A DNA stretch of 64,000 nt from Coix lacryma-jobi var. lacryma-jobi (GCA_009763385.1 CM019825.1:120901631-120965630), one strand, 5' to 3'. Counted from the first letter of the stretch, positions 43,293 through 55,046 are shown. A program made the numbers and translations. The notes: generated by a model from the sequence alone, not told the origin.

Positions 43293-46200
43293 TTAATTGT
43301 CATGGGCTTGAGCTACTTCAAAGTTAATTATATCAATTTCGTTTAGCTCATTTTTATCAAAGTCATTGAATATTTTTAATCTTTGTCCATTGACTTTGAA
43401 GATTTGCCCATCGTCACTTTCTAATGTGACGGCTCCATGGGAAGAGGTTGCAACAACCTTGAAGGGTCCTTCCCATTTGCTTCGAAGTTTACCATGTCCG
43501 AAAAGTCGAACACGGGAGTTAAAGAGTAAAACTTTGTCTCCTACTTCGAACTCTTTCTTTTTGATCCGTTTATCATGCCATCTCTTAGTCTTCTCTTTAT
43601 AGAGCTTGGCACTATGATAGGCTTTCTCTCGCCATTCTTCTAGTTCGGAAATTTGCATCTTCCTATTTTGGCCAGCTTGGTCAAGGTCCATGTTCCATTT
43701 CTTAATGGCCCAATGAGCTTTGAACTCAAGCTCAACAGGAAGATGACAGGTTTTTCCATAAACTAGTTGGTATGGGGACATTCCAATTGGGGTCTTATAG
43801 GCGGTCCGATAGGCCCACAGAGCTTCAGGTAACTTATGTTTCCATCCCCTTCCCATTTCTTCTACCGTCTTTTGCAAGATATTCTTTATTTGTTTATTGG
43901 ACGTTTCGGCCTGTCCACTTGTTTGGGGGTGGTATGCAGTGGCTACATTATGTTGGACTCCTTGACTAGCTAAGAAATGTCGGAAGCTCTTATCTATGAA
44001 ATGAGGGCCTCCGTCACTAATGACTAGTCTAGGAACTCCAAAATGAGGAAAGATGTTTTCTTGGAACATTTTCTTCGAATGTTTAGCATCTGCCGCTCGA
44101 CAGGGTATGGCTTCTACCCATTTCGAGACATAATCCACCGCCACAAGAATGTACTTGGCGTCATAGGATTTAGGAAAGGGGCCCATGAAGTCTATACCCC
44201 AAACATCGAACAACTCAACTTGGAGATTGTTCACGAGAGGCATAGCATCTCGGGCATTAATGTTACCATGCTTTTGGCAACGAGGACAACGTCTCACATA
44301 ATTCTTTGTGTCCTCGTACATCGATGGCCAATAAAAACCACTTTGCCATATTTTAGCATGTGTCCGAAAAGCTCCATAGTGTCCTCCATATTCGGCGGAG
44401 TGACATCTATCTATGATTTTCGTTGCTTCTTCTATGGGGATACATTTTCTCAAGAGTCCATCTGCACAGACCTTATAGAGATATGGTTCATCCCATAGGT
44501 GCGTTCTGCTTTGATATAGCAGTTTCTTTTTATTCTCCCCTAGCGGGACATAGTCGGTGACTATAAAATTCACGATGTTTGCATACCAAGGGTTGGTATA
44601 TGTGACTTTTAAAAGGGTGTCATCACGAAGAAAGTCATTTATTGGGAGACTGTCCAAATTATTGACTTGTAGTCTAGACAAGTGATCAGCTACTGAATTC
44701 TCTACTCCTTTCTTGTCTCTTATTTCCAGGTCAAATTCTTGAAGGAGAAGGATCCAGCGGATCAACCTTGGTTTAGCATCTTTCTTAGTGAAGAGATATT
44801 TCAGAGCAGAGTGATCAGTATAAACAATCACCTTAGCTCCCACTAAGTAAGATCTAAACTTGTCTATGGCAGAGACTACAGCCAAAAGTTCCTTTTCTAT
44901 GGTTGCATAGTTTAGCTGGGGGCCAGTCAAGGTCTTACTAGCATAAGATATAGCATAATGCTTCTTATCTTTAGTTTGACCAAGGACGCCCCCCACAACA
45001 TAATCACTAGCATCACACATGATTTCAAATGGCACATTCCAATCTGGGGGTTGGATGATTGGTGCCGAAGTTAGAGCCTTTTTCAAAATATTGAAAGCTT
45101 GTAGACAATCCTCGTTAAATTTGAACGGGACGTCTTTTGCTAACAAGCTCGTTAAGGGTCTAGCGACTTGTGAGAAATCCTTAATAAACCTTCTATAAAA
45201 GCCAGCATGGCCCAAGAAGCTTCGGATTTCTCTCACATTAGTGGGTGGTGGCAATTGTTCAATTATGTTGATTTTGGCTTTATCCACTTCTATCCCACGT
45301 TCTGAAATTCGATGGCCTAGGACAATTCCTTCCCGCACCATGAAGTGACACTTTTCCCAGTTAAGAACTAGGTCCTTCTCTTCACAGCGTTGGAGGACTT
45401 TGTCTAAATTGGCTAGGCAATCATCAAAGGTTTTCCCATAGACCGAAAAGTCGTCCATGAATACTTCCATGATTTGTTCAATCATATCGGAAAAGATGGA
45501 CATCATACACCGTTGGAAAGATGCCGGCGCATTGCAAAGTCCAAAGGACATGCGTCTATAGGCATAAGTTCCATACGGGCATGTGAAAGTGGTCTTACTT
45601 TGGTCATCTGGATGGATTGGGATTTGGTGATAACCAGAATATCCATCCAGGAAGCAAAAGAAGGAATGGTTTGCCAATCTCTCTAGCATCTCATCTATAA
45701 AAGGAAGTGGGAAATGATCTTTCTTTGTGGCTTTATTCAGCTTCCTATAGTCTATACACATCCTCCATCCAGTGACAGTGCATTGAGGGATTAACTCATT
45801 TTTCTCATTCTTAACGACTGTCATACCTCCTTTCTTGGGAACTACTTGCACGGAACTTACCCATTCACTATAAGGAACTGGATAAATAATTCCCGCGTGC
45901 AAGAGTTTCAGAACCTCCTTTTTCACGACTTCACGCATAGCGTTATTAAGTCGTCTTTGGGGCTCTCTTGAAGAGGGTATCTCGGGATCGAGGGGGATAC
46001 GATGGGTGCAGAGATTTGGACTAATTCCCTTGAGATCTTGAAGTGAATAGCCAAAGATAGATCGGTGTTTTTCTAAGACAAGGGTCAACCTACGGACTTC
46101 CTCTTCAGATAGCTTACTGCTAATGATTATAGGAGTCTCGGGATCATTGTTTAGAAAAATGTATCTCAGGCCTTCAGGCAGAGGTTTTAGCTCCATGGAA

Positions 46201-47720
46201 GGTCGAGATGGCTTTTCCGATTCGTCCAAACGAAACGGTTCATCTGTCTCGGCTTCTTCTTCAACAAAGAACTCAGAATCTTCTTCAAAATCAGGCTGAG
46301 CCAACTCATAAAGGGTAGAGGTTCTAGCTTCATCGAGAAGATCTGGTTCTGGTGGTTGTTCGGCAATCGAATTCAATGCACGAACGAAAGGTACTGAGTA
46401 CTCTTTTCCACTGATTTGAGCATTAAAGTGCTCTTGACATGGTCCTTGCAAGGCAAGTATGGACCAAGGTTGTCCTAAGAAGACGTCAAAAAGGACTACA
46501 TCGAAAATATAGAAATCTAAGACCATGTCCGCTCCATCTACTTGGATGGGGACCATCTTTAGGATTCCTTCACTTTCCAAGATGTCACCATTTGGGTCTC
46601 TTAAACACCGTTTAGTTTGATGTCGTTGAAGGTCGGGGAATGTTCTGGATACGTAATTACTAGCAAGAACATTAATTCCCACGACAGGGTCGTAAAAGGC
46701 AAAGGCCCTTTCTCCCCTAATTCGACAATCTATTACGCTAGGTACTTTATCTATGCGAGGGATGTTTTCTGATACTTCGGCTTCCATTGTCCATTCATGA
46801 CTCATGACAGCCGAAAGTTCCAAAAGACGCTCTCGGCTATAGATTCCATCAGAAGAGTCAGGAAGTGGTTTGTCGGATGGGAGAGCTTGAACGGAATAGT
46901 TCATAGCATTTCCGTAATCCTCAAACACATCATCCTCTATCTCGCCCAAAAATTCCGGAAGAATTTCTCTTCCAGATGTGGACGGAATAGGCTCCGCTAA
47001 GTCCAACAAGCTAGACTCGGGCTCTTCTTGTTGTTCTACGGTCAAAACTTGGGTTTCTACGACTTCTTCCTCAGGGATTTCATCGGAAACTCCAGTATAA
47101 GGAGTATTCTCGAGAATTCTATCAAGAACCTCCTTTCCACCTCGTGGAGAAAGATGAAGAAACGCTCCACCTGACGAATGATCAAGGTGAAGAGCGCTCT
47201 CTTTCTCTAGACCGACATAAAAATGCTGAAGGAGCACTGGATCGGGTATGGCTAAATCGGGTCCTGAATTGATTAAACCAATAAAACGGTCTCAAGCCTC
47301 CCCTAATGTCTCCTTATCATTTTGTCTAAAGGTCAACACTTCTACTCGTAGTCGTACCACTCGGTGGACAGGGAAATACGTCAAGATAAACTTGGTCCAT
47401 AAAGTTCCCCAGTCTCCTCTGGCACTTCCCACGGTTCGAGCATGCCATGTTTTAGCTGCTCCCGTCAAAGTGAACGGAAACAGCTTCCACTTGACAGTGT
47501 CAGGTGAAATGCCTGAAATGTTAAAGCATGCACAGACTTGCTCAAACTCACGTAGATGTATGTAGGGATTTTCTGATCCTGTGAACATGCTCTCCTGAAC
47601 TTTGTTAATAAAGTCAGGGCGCAATTCGTAACTATCGGCATATATAGGTTGTGATGATAAATGTGGCTCTAATCGCGAAATCTTAGGAGCTGCGAATTGT
47701 AAGATAGATTGATTCTCCAT
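43293..47720 (-). pseudogene. AL3 gag-pol polyprotein with one nonsense codon
   Basis: One frame of 1476 codons starts at ATG 47720 (MENQSILQFAAPK) and is interrupted only by TGA at 47292-47294. The family has Trp at the like position (EAW), so this is a TGG-to-TGA change. Gag domain: WKLFPFTLTGAAKTWHAR. Protease region: IDCRIRGERAFAFYDPVVG, without the usual D-S/T/L-G box. RT: MCIDYRKLNKATKKDHFPL, YRRMSFGLCNAPASFQ and the FMDDFSVYG catalytic box. RNase H: CDASDYVVGG, EKELLA, TDHSALK, VADHLSR. Integrase: zinc-binding HYGAFRTHAKI...CPRCQK and catalytic GIDFMGP, ISDGGPHF, GQAETSNK, all intact. Athila lineage by RT and integrase patterns. Confidence 0.93.
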
Positions 47721-47771
47721 GCGGAGAGGATAAAGATGATCCTAACTCTAGTCTCAAAAATCAGCTACCGT

Positions 47772-47789
47772 TCCCCGGCAACGGCGCCA
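47772..47789 (-). other. AL3 primer-binding site (tRNA-Asp)
   Basis: On the minus strand TGGCGCCGTTGCCGGGGA lies 8 nt after the LTR end at 47798 (spacer AGCTTTTC). Unlike AL1/AL2/AL4, no degraded copies of this site are visible inside the AL3 LTR. Confidence 0.9.
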
Positions 47790-47797
47790 GAAAAGCT

Positions 47798-49088
47798 TGT
47801 TGACACCTGGAGTGGCACGCAGAAGAAACCGCAAGCGCACGGCTGTCAGTTGTAGCTTTTCACCTCAGAGTATTCCGGGGTATCGAATCCACGAGGAACG
47901 TGAAGTGATTTTGAGAAAACTAGGGGGGTAAGGATATCTAGGATAGTTGAAGGGAACGGGCACTATCTACTAGGGTAGATCCTAGTTCTATTAGACTTCT
48001 AGTGATTTAAGTTCTTTACTAGTGTATTGTGGGCGTACTAGCCTTTACCACTGACTTAGGTTGAACGCTAGCACAACGAGCCCTACTGTTAAACTAGACC
48101 AACTACGTGGTGGAATTCAAGGCGCACAGGGCTGTCACCACCTGCTTGCTACCACAACTATCCGGGGGCCTAGCCGTATTCACTGGCAATATATAGCCTA
48201 AGTTCCACACTTAATCTATAGAACTAGAGCACTTGAAACTAATATCAAGCAATGAAACAAACACACAAGTACTGAAAGTAAATACTTGAAGATAAAATAA
48301 GATACTAAGTTACCAAAGTTGAAGCGCAGAGCAGAGAGAAGCAGAGGTCTCCGACAACTCCGGAACTCTCCAGACTTCTACTCTTCTCCTTTCCAGCTCC
48401 TCTTCTAGTGAGGCACTCACACTCTCTCTAATCTCTCTATCATAGCAAGTGTGCTACTCTAACCAACTGGTGAGGAATGGTGTGAGGCTCCCTGAATGAG
48501 AGCTCAAGGGGGCCTATTTATAGTGCTAGGAAGCTAGGGGGTACTTATAAAGTGAGGGGAGGTCGGTTAGGGTTTAGGGGGGTGGCGCCCGCCACCAAAC
48601 CCTGGCGCCCGCCACCTCTCAGCCGTCCGTTGCAACCGCCATTCATCCAATGGTCTTCATTTGCTCTCTCAAGTCGGTTTGAGGGCCGGTTAGGGTTTAG
48701 ACACGTGTCCAAAGCCCATTATCTAGGTGACACTCTTCTTAGCCCTTGGATCAAACCGCCTTAATGTGCAATGGCCAAGATTTGAGCTTGAGGTGATTCC
48801 CACGGATCGATGACGTGGCTTGGGCCACTTTTGGCATGAGTAACCTGGCGGCCGCCAGTAATAGGTGGCGGCCGCCACCCTACTCAGGCCCAAATGGGCC
48901 AGAGTGGCTTGGCCTTGCTCCTGGTGCACTTGTTTGGCCCAAATTCCATTATTTCCTGCATTAAGATAGGAAACTATGCACATGTGGAAATAGGTTAGTT
49001 ATAAACCAAATCTTCTACTTTTATGTTGTTTTACATTGGTTTTGGGTGAAATGTTGATGGTGAAATGATGCTTTAAGCACCGTCAACA
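47798..49088 (-). repeat. AL3 5' LTR
   Basis: This 1291-bp LTR starts TGTTGACACCTGG in plus and ends with the terminal hairpin (49052-49088). TATA on the minus strand at 48514-48523. GC palindromes (TGGCGCCCGCCACC, CTGGCGGCCGCCAG, GGTGGCGGCCGCCACC) lie at 48583-48617 and 48845-48879. Confidence 0.9.
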
Positions 49089-49093
49089 GCCAC

Positions 49094-50100
49094 GCGCCTT
49101 CTCATCCTTCGCTTCGCCTCGACGCAAGCTCCAGGATGCCGCCACGTGCCGTCACCGTCGACCGCCGCGCCTTCTCACCGATAGCTTCGCCGCAACGCAA
49201 GCCTCTCGGTGCTGCCACGCGTCGACCGTCCTTTTGGACCTTCCCCCAGTTTTGAGGCCCAAACCGGAAAACCTGTCAGCCCAGGTTTTGAGGCCCAAAC
49301 CTGGAAACCGTCCACCCCGAGTTTTGAGGCCCAAACTCGGAAACCCGCAAGCCCAGGTTTTGATTCCCAAACCTGGAAACCGTCCATCCCGAGTTTTGAG
49401 GCCCAAACTCGGAAACCGGCCACCCGAGTTTTGAGGCCCAAACTCGGAAACCGTCGATGGTAGCTTTTTGAGGCTCAGCTACCGAACCCGCGCCGTAGAC
49501 GGGGTGTGGTTCGCACACCCCGACCACCAGCACCGATGCCGATGCATGTCCAGCCTCCACGCCGGGCACAACGCCTTCGCCTTCCTTCTTGACTTGGCCG
49601 ACGGCACTTGCGCCGCACGCAAGCCTGTGTCCGACCTCCCGCCAAGTGCCACGACGCCATCGTCTTCGTCCCGACTCGGCCGAAGCACCGCACATCCCCA
49701 TGTGCTCTCGCTCGCCGATGCCACGTGCCAGCTACCACAGCTGGTCCTCTGGCCTCTTGGTCCGTCGGTCCAAGCCTCACGTCCGCCTTCACCGCTCTGG
49801 GTACATCGGCATGGCACGTCCGCCGCACGGCACGCCCATCCTTCACCGTTCCTGGTCCGTCGGCACGGCACGTCTCTACTTGACCTTCACCTCGCCATCG
49901 ACCACTGTATTTGAGCTCAACACCTGCACATCAACACAGCCAAGAGACACATGTTGCACACGCACACCAACACATGAAACACCACAACTCAATGCCACCG
50001 GTTAGTCATAACAATAAGCGCATAACTAGATATAGACTCAACTAGGTAAAAGCCTCAAACCTTCCTCATCAAAGTCAATCATTCATCATATATGTTCTCA
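49094..50100 (-). repeat. Copia B LTR, last segment with hairpin array
   Basis: The LTR of B resumes after AL3 and ends TATGTTCTCA at 50100. A hairpin array at 49243-49483 has units with arms CCAGG/CCTGG, CCGAG/CTCGG (three times) and a final GGTAGCT/AGCTACC unit. No protein is credible despite open frames in several phases. Confidence 0.8.
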
Positions 50101-52400
50101 GTCTCCCCCTTGATGAATGCATTGACTAAAAATAAAACCACAAAGGAAGGGTTTGAAGGCAAACCTCACTCAAGTGCCCAAAAGCCAAGTAAAAGCAAAC
50201 ATAAGGCCACTTGAGATGAGGAAGGATCATGAAAACTCCAAATAAAAGCTCTCGGTCCCGAAAGAAACGGGAAAAGTGGGCAAAGCCTCCACACAACCGA
50301 TGAGTCAATATAAAACAAGAGTTTCTTGAAATCCCAAAAGGTACTCAAAAACCAATCTCAAATAAATTGTCAAACAATCATCACAAAAGAAACCAAGGTA
50401 CTTATCCACTTGGGTTCACTTGGGTCGAAATTTCTCCCCCTTTTTCTCCCCCTTGATGATTGAATTGACAAAAACTAGGCAAAAGAGATGGTTTGAGATA
50501 CCAAAACTGAAAACTTGGTCCCCAAAGACATGGGCAACGGCTCAACGCAACCAAGCAAAGGATCGGAGCAACAACTCAACAAAGAGCAAAACTCGATCAC
50601 ATAGAGCGAAAGACTTGGTTCCCAAAGACATGGGCAACGGCTCAACGCAACCAAGTCAAAAATGAGCTAGTCCTCAAGAAGAGGCAGAAAAGGCTCAACA
50701 CCACTAGCTCAAGGCTCGATACCAATTGAGGCTGAAACAACGCATTAGAATGCCACCAATCACAAACAGCCAGGAATTGGTGAAAACAGCTAGTTCCTCA
50801 AGACAGAGGCACATAGGCTCGACGCAACTAGCTGAAGGGTCCATACCAATCGAAAATACCAAGCAAAAACTGCTAGTCCCTCTAGACAGAGGCAAAAACG
50901 GCTCAACACGACTAGCAGGCTCGATACCGACTGAGAAAAACCACAAGAGAAGCTCAACACTAAATGGAGCACAAAACACTCGGAGCACACGGAGAAGCAG
51001 CAGGACAAAAGCGACTCCCCCTGAAAGCAAGCCTACACACTAAGGCTTATGCAACAAAGCTCATGACACCAATTACACTCCATACCAAAAGATGGATACC
51101 AATTGAAACACATAAAAGAGCTATACCAATTGAAGAAAAACATAAAAGAGCTAAACTCCCCCTAGCTCAAAGCTCTCCCCAAAATGCATGACTCTCCCCT
51201 TTGTGCCAACACACAAGCTCCCCATTGCAAACAGCTTCTCCCCCTTGATAAAAGGGAACATGCTGAGGGGTTTTGACATTTCTCTACAAAGTTGACACAA
51301 ACACAAGACAAGTCAACAACCAAAAGCATATGGGGGTATCACAAGATGTATCGGAGCTGGGGGTATGTACACTAAGATAAAAATGCATGAAATGTACAAT
51401 GCAACAGCTTCAAGTGTATAGCAATCAGAATAAAAAGATGCTCAAAAGGGTGCTGTCCTGAAAGTGTAGCAACCAATACAAATGCTAGCAAAGGCTCAAA
51501 CTGAACAAATGAACACGAAATATGAACAATTAAGCATATGAGCAGTTTTAAGCCATTTGAAAAGGAGTTCACCATTAAAATAGCACTTAGCATGAATAGA
51601 CAGGAAATCGAGCAAGTGCTAACTCAAGTATAAAAGGTGAACTACCCCTAGCAAAGTTCAATCATCATGCCATAGAATGAAGCATAGACTTGTGTCATTA
51701 TCAAATTTTATCGGAATTTGCAGCGGTATTAACACAAGTACAAATTAAAAGCATGTGATTGCGAGAGGTTGAGAGCATGGTCATTGCCTAACTTTTCAAC
51801 CGGGCTAAGCCTATGCAAGAAAAGCAATCGAAAGCTTAAAGCACCGGTTTCGGTCTTACACTACACGGCTCAAGTTTAACTCAATTGTGCAATGAGAAAC
51901 AGTCTCGATACCATGAGGTGCTGACACATGCAGTCCCATCTCAATCTTTTCATTTCACTTAGACTTGGATCAAATTTTAAGCACAAGGTAAATATGAACA
52001 ATCCAAGCAAGTGAATGACTCAGTGCAAGAGACATATCAACCTAGCATACAAAAGATAGCACAAGTGATCTCAACACATCCTACCCATGCTAGTTGCCAC
52101 TCTCAATGGTGAACAAATTAAATATTTCATAGTTGATTAGTCAAGTTCACCAATTGCAAAAAAATGGCTTAGCTCATAACATGTACCAAGTGATCAAAAA
52201 GAGCCTAAGCTACAAGCATCATCATGAATAAACAGGGCATACCAAAAAGAGCATAATCTCATTCTCATTACTATATATATGAAGCTCTAAAATGCACTAA
52301 ATACATGATAAAATGCATGCAAAGGCTAGTCAATAAGAATTTAATCAAAAACTAGCCTAAAAAGAAGACCCAAAAGAAAAAGGGTATCGGGGAAGTCCAA
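50101..52400 (-). other. Copia B 3' untranslated region with hairpin modules
   Basis: It starts with a polypurine tract on the minus strand (CATCAAGGGGGAGAC, 50101-50115), repeated in similar form at 50440-50456 and about 51236. Hairpin modules like those of copia A lie at 50514-50555, 50614-50655, 50667-50707, 50790-50831 and 50873-50915. A more diverged one at 50252-50300 has outer arms TCGGT/ACCGA and inner stem CCCG/CGGG. The rest (50916-52400) is AT-rich and non-coding, homologous to 17240-18236. Confidence 0.75.
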
Positions 52401-53046
52401 CTAAGATATAGCAAGCAAAATGCTTCCCCAACTAAAAGGGAAACACACACCAAACTCACAAATAACAAACCAAGAAACGCTCAAGCGACAGCCAGCAAAA
52501 TCCACATCGAAAAGACCACACAGCAAAAAGAGGTCAAGGAAAGAAGAGTACCAAAACCCGAACTCAGAAGTGTGTCGGAGGTACCTCATGAAGCGCATGA
52601 CCGCCTGCTGGTGTGATACCCGAGGGGACGCCTGAATCTGCTGAACTCCGGGGCGCCTGCCTTGCCGAAGTCATCTCCCCCTCTCCTGATGCTGTCGCTC
52701 CCATAGGTGCAGCTAGTGCTCGCTGGAGAGCTGCTCGAACGGAACCCCAAGTCGTGGCAGAAGTGGGATCGGGTCCGTGAGCCGAAATGCTCTATCCAGG
52801 CTCCTGTTCTCCTGCACACTCAAAGGCAGAAGAAACACAAGGCGTTGTCTCGTCCAGTGTGACCTCAAGGTCTCCACGAAAATGGTTAGTCACATAATAA
52901 GCATAAGGTGAACTCTCAACAAAAGGAGATCTACCTATGAATGATATCGCAAGGAGATCTAAACTCAAGCTAGTCAAGACTACCATGCAACAGGATAAAG
53001 CACTATGGAGCAAAATGCAGCCTAGAGACATGATCAACCCAAACAC
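52401..53046 (-). pseudogene. Copia B pol fragments (RNase H edge, integrase C-terminus)
   Basis: 52401-52598 retains the end of RT (RFMRYLRHTSEFGFWYSS) and the start of RNase H (DVDFAGCRL), then jumps to the RNase H terminus (CEFGVCFPF). At about 52635 the sequence passes directly to the region upstream of RT, so roughly 1 kb holding the RT core and YVDD box is deleted relative to copia A. 52792-53046 keeps the integrase C-terminal end (VTLDETTPCVSSAFECAGEQ). The element is long dead. Confidence 0.75.
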
Positions 53047-53443
53047 AGCCTAAACCTCAACACATGCAAGATAATGATAGCAATAGATCCAAAAGCATGT
53101 AACATGATAAAATTATGGAAAGGCTAGTGCTCAAAACAAATCATATCAACAGGATACATGTAGCTAACCAAAACTAGCACCTGAAAAGTGATACCTAATG
53201 AACATCATACCTCTACAAGTAAGGCTCATAGAGAAGTATGGAAAAGAATGGCATAATGTTCATGAGGATCACAGACTAGCATGAAAAGTGGAATAGCCAC
53301 CAAAGCTGTACACAAGGCTAGCATGACATGATATACAAGATAGCACATGCTAGTCTACATCAAAACATCATACAAAAAAATGTACATGCAAGAACTATAC
53401 AAGTGAGCACATGAACGTCCATCTCATACCACAAGAAATAGCA
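53047..53443. other. Unassigned decayed copia B interior
   Basis: AT-rich sequence with no frame or motif I can recognise. By position it should be integrase of copia B, but the similarity has faded. It ends at TAGCA (53439-53443), the probable target duplication of the Tat element. Confidence 0.4.
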
Positions 53444-54406
53444 TGTTGTTTCGGGGATCGAGATCCCGAAACAGCGGGTTGCCGCACGAGCGAATGCACG
53501 AAGCGAAAGCGGAAAACGCTCGGTAGAGCGGGGAAGTGGTAGTGGTGAACAGTGTTCTCCTCCCTCCCCACCGTGGGAGGTTGGGAGCTTTTTATATTAA
53601 TCCGGATCAATTTGAAAGTACAAGAATGCCCTTCCATCCACTCTGCTACAATTACAATGATGCCCCTGCTCAACTACTCCATGGTTGCACGCCACCTTTT
53701 CCGGCGCGAGGGGCATCGTCGTAACTTCGCCATCCGGTGGGCCCAGCGTCCCTCGGCTCCTTCTCCCGGTCGGTGGGCCCGCTCCCTTCGACCCAGGCTT
53801 CCGTCGAGCTGCGAAAACCTAAGAAAAACCAAAGTCATGAAAGACGAAAACTCACCGGAAACACTGGGCTCCTTTCGCGCGAATGCTTCATTTCGCACGA
53901 AAACTCTGTCCTGCTCCGGCCGTGCGGACTGGAGGCAAACGCCTGCTTCCGCGCGAATGCTCCCTTTCACACGAAAGCTCCATCTCCCCCTGGTCCGCGA
54001 GCCGAAACGCGTGCTTCCGCGCGAATGCTTCCTTTCGCACGAAAGCTCCGCCTCCCTACTCCAGTTGTGCGGACCGGAGGCGAATGCTTGCTTCCGCGCG
54101 AATGCTTCATTTCGCATGAAAGCTCCGCCTCCCCACTCCAGCCGTGCGGACCGAAGGCGAATGCCTGCTTCCGCGCGAATGCTTCCTTTCGCACGAAGGC
54201 TCCGCCTCCCCTTGGTCCGCGGGCCGAAACACGTGCTTCCGCGTGAATGCTTCCTTTCGCACGAAAGCTCCGCCTCCCTACTCCAGTTGTGCGGACCGGA
54301 GGCGAATGCCCGCTTCCGCGCGAATGCTTCTTTTCGCACGAAAGCGTCATCATCTTTCGGTAAAATGCGGGTCGGAGGCGCCTGCGGTCTGGGCGCCGCC
54401 CCAACA
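53444..54406 (-). repeat. Tat element 3' LTR with 68-77-bp tandem repeats
   Basis: This 963-bp LTR starts TGTTGTTTCGG in plus and ends CCCCAACA. A 9-bp-arm hairpin (TGTTTCGGG/CCCGAAACA, 53447-53473) lies at the first end. About seven tandem units, recognised by GCGAATGCTTC, lie at 53879-54355 with spacings of roughly 68 and 77 bp. TATA-like TAATATAAAA on the minus strand at 53590-53599. Open frames here only reflect the repeats. Confidence 0.75.
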
Positions 54407-54421
54407 ATAGCCCCTTACGGT
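54407..54421 (-). other. Tat element polypurine tract
   Basis: ACCGTAAGGGGCTAT on the minus strand directly precedes the 3' LTR. Confidence 0.55.
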
Positions 54422-55046
54422 TGAATCTGCAGCTTGTGAAGTTCGACCGTGTCCTTTCGCTAGGCGCCTACGCCCGCCCAAAAAAAACCTTCGCTTCGTC
54501 CCGAAGCTGGTTTTTTTTTTGAACAGTGGTGTGTATTTTTTACTATTTTTTACTATTATTATTATTTATATTTTTGTTTTAAGTCACGTCGCAAACGCCT
54601 TTTCGTCTTCCTCGAAAACTGTGTGTCATGATGTAAAACCTCTGCGACGCTTGGAATCTTGTGCCCGGGCGCCTCTTCGTCTCCCTCGGAAATCGTGTCC
54701 AGTTTTAGCGCATATAAAAGCTGAGGCTTCAGCTGGGGGGGCTTGTTCACTGAACGCCTCCCTTCACCCGCCGCCTCTTTCGCGAAGCCTTTCGCTATTC
54801 GGTTGACGCCATTCGCTCTTGTTGGCGATAGCTACTTGTTGTTTGACTCTCATCATTCGCCTGGCGATAGTTCGTGGTACGCGTCACTCCCCTTGTCTTT
54901 GTTTCCTTTAGACTTAAGTCTTGCGAATTTGGTTGTTTGAGGTTGCTTAATTTTGCTTATTTTCGTTTCTATTTTCGCGTTTTTTCTGTTGTTTTTCCTC
55001 TTTCGCTTGCCATGTGTGTTTATTTTATCTTTCGCGCCAATGCTAG
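54422..55046 (+). promoter_or_regulatory. Promoter and leader of the antisense gene
   Basis: TATAAAAG at 54713-54720 on the plus strand lies 327 bp before the ATG, in a region otherwise free of coding sequence. Two out-of-frame ATGs (55012 and 55040) precede the chosen start. They would be removed if a leader intron ended at the AG immediately before ATG 55047 (CAATGCTAG), preceded by a T-rich stretch; the donor cannot be placed with certainty (GTACGC near 54878 is a candidate). Confidence 0.55.

Larger units (their letters stand above)
39402..49088 (-). mobile_element. Athila-lineage gypsy AL3, nearly intact
   Basis: AL3 is a minus-strand element inserted in the LTR of copia B. Its flanks are ACCAC (39397-39401) and GCCAC (49089-49093), a 5-bp duplication with one change; related LTRs read GGCCACGCG there, so the left copy mutated. 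The 5' LTR is 47798-49088 (1291 bp). The 3' LTR is shortened (39402-40440). The interior carries a tRNA-Asp primer site, a gag-pol frame with a single stop, and a third frame downstream of pol. AL3 is a plausible helper type for the pol-less AL1/AL2 family. Confidence 0.9.
9483..53443 (-). mobile_element. Copia B (SIRE-like), nested and decayed
   Basis: Copia B is a minus-strand copia inserted in X. Its 3' LTR is in three pieces, 9483-9667, 38102-39401 and 49094-50100 (about 2.5 kb when joined), separated by AL1 and AL3. It begins TGAAGGACCG and ends TGTTCTCA, like the copia A LTR. The interior (50101-53443) has a long 3' untranslated region and badly decayed pol fragments. The Tat element interrupts it at 53443, so the rest lies beyond the window and its own TSD cannot be checked. 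Confidence 0.75.

Noticed and set aside
47292..47294. Separate gag and pol genes in AL3 joined by programmed stop read-through
   Set aside because: The stop lies inside the gag domain, at a Trp position, not at a gag-pol boundary; a simple nonsense mutation is more likely.
49243..49483. CRISPR-like array (regularly repeated palindromic units)
   Set aside because: Arms differ between units, spacers are not unique protospacers, and the array is part of a plant LTR with no cas genes.
53552..54424. Overlapping frames of up to 290 residues in the Tat LTR
   Set aside because: Several frames on both strands are open across the same GC-rich tandem array, as expected of repeats and not of a gene.
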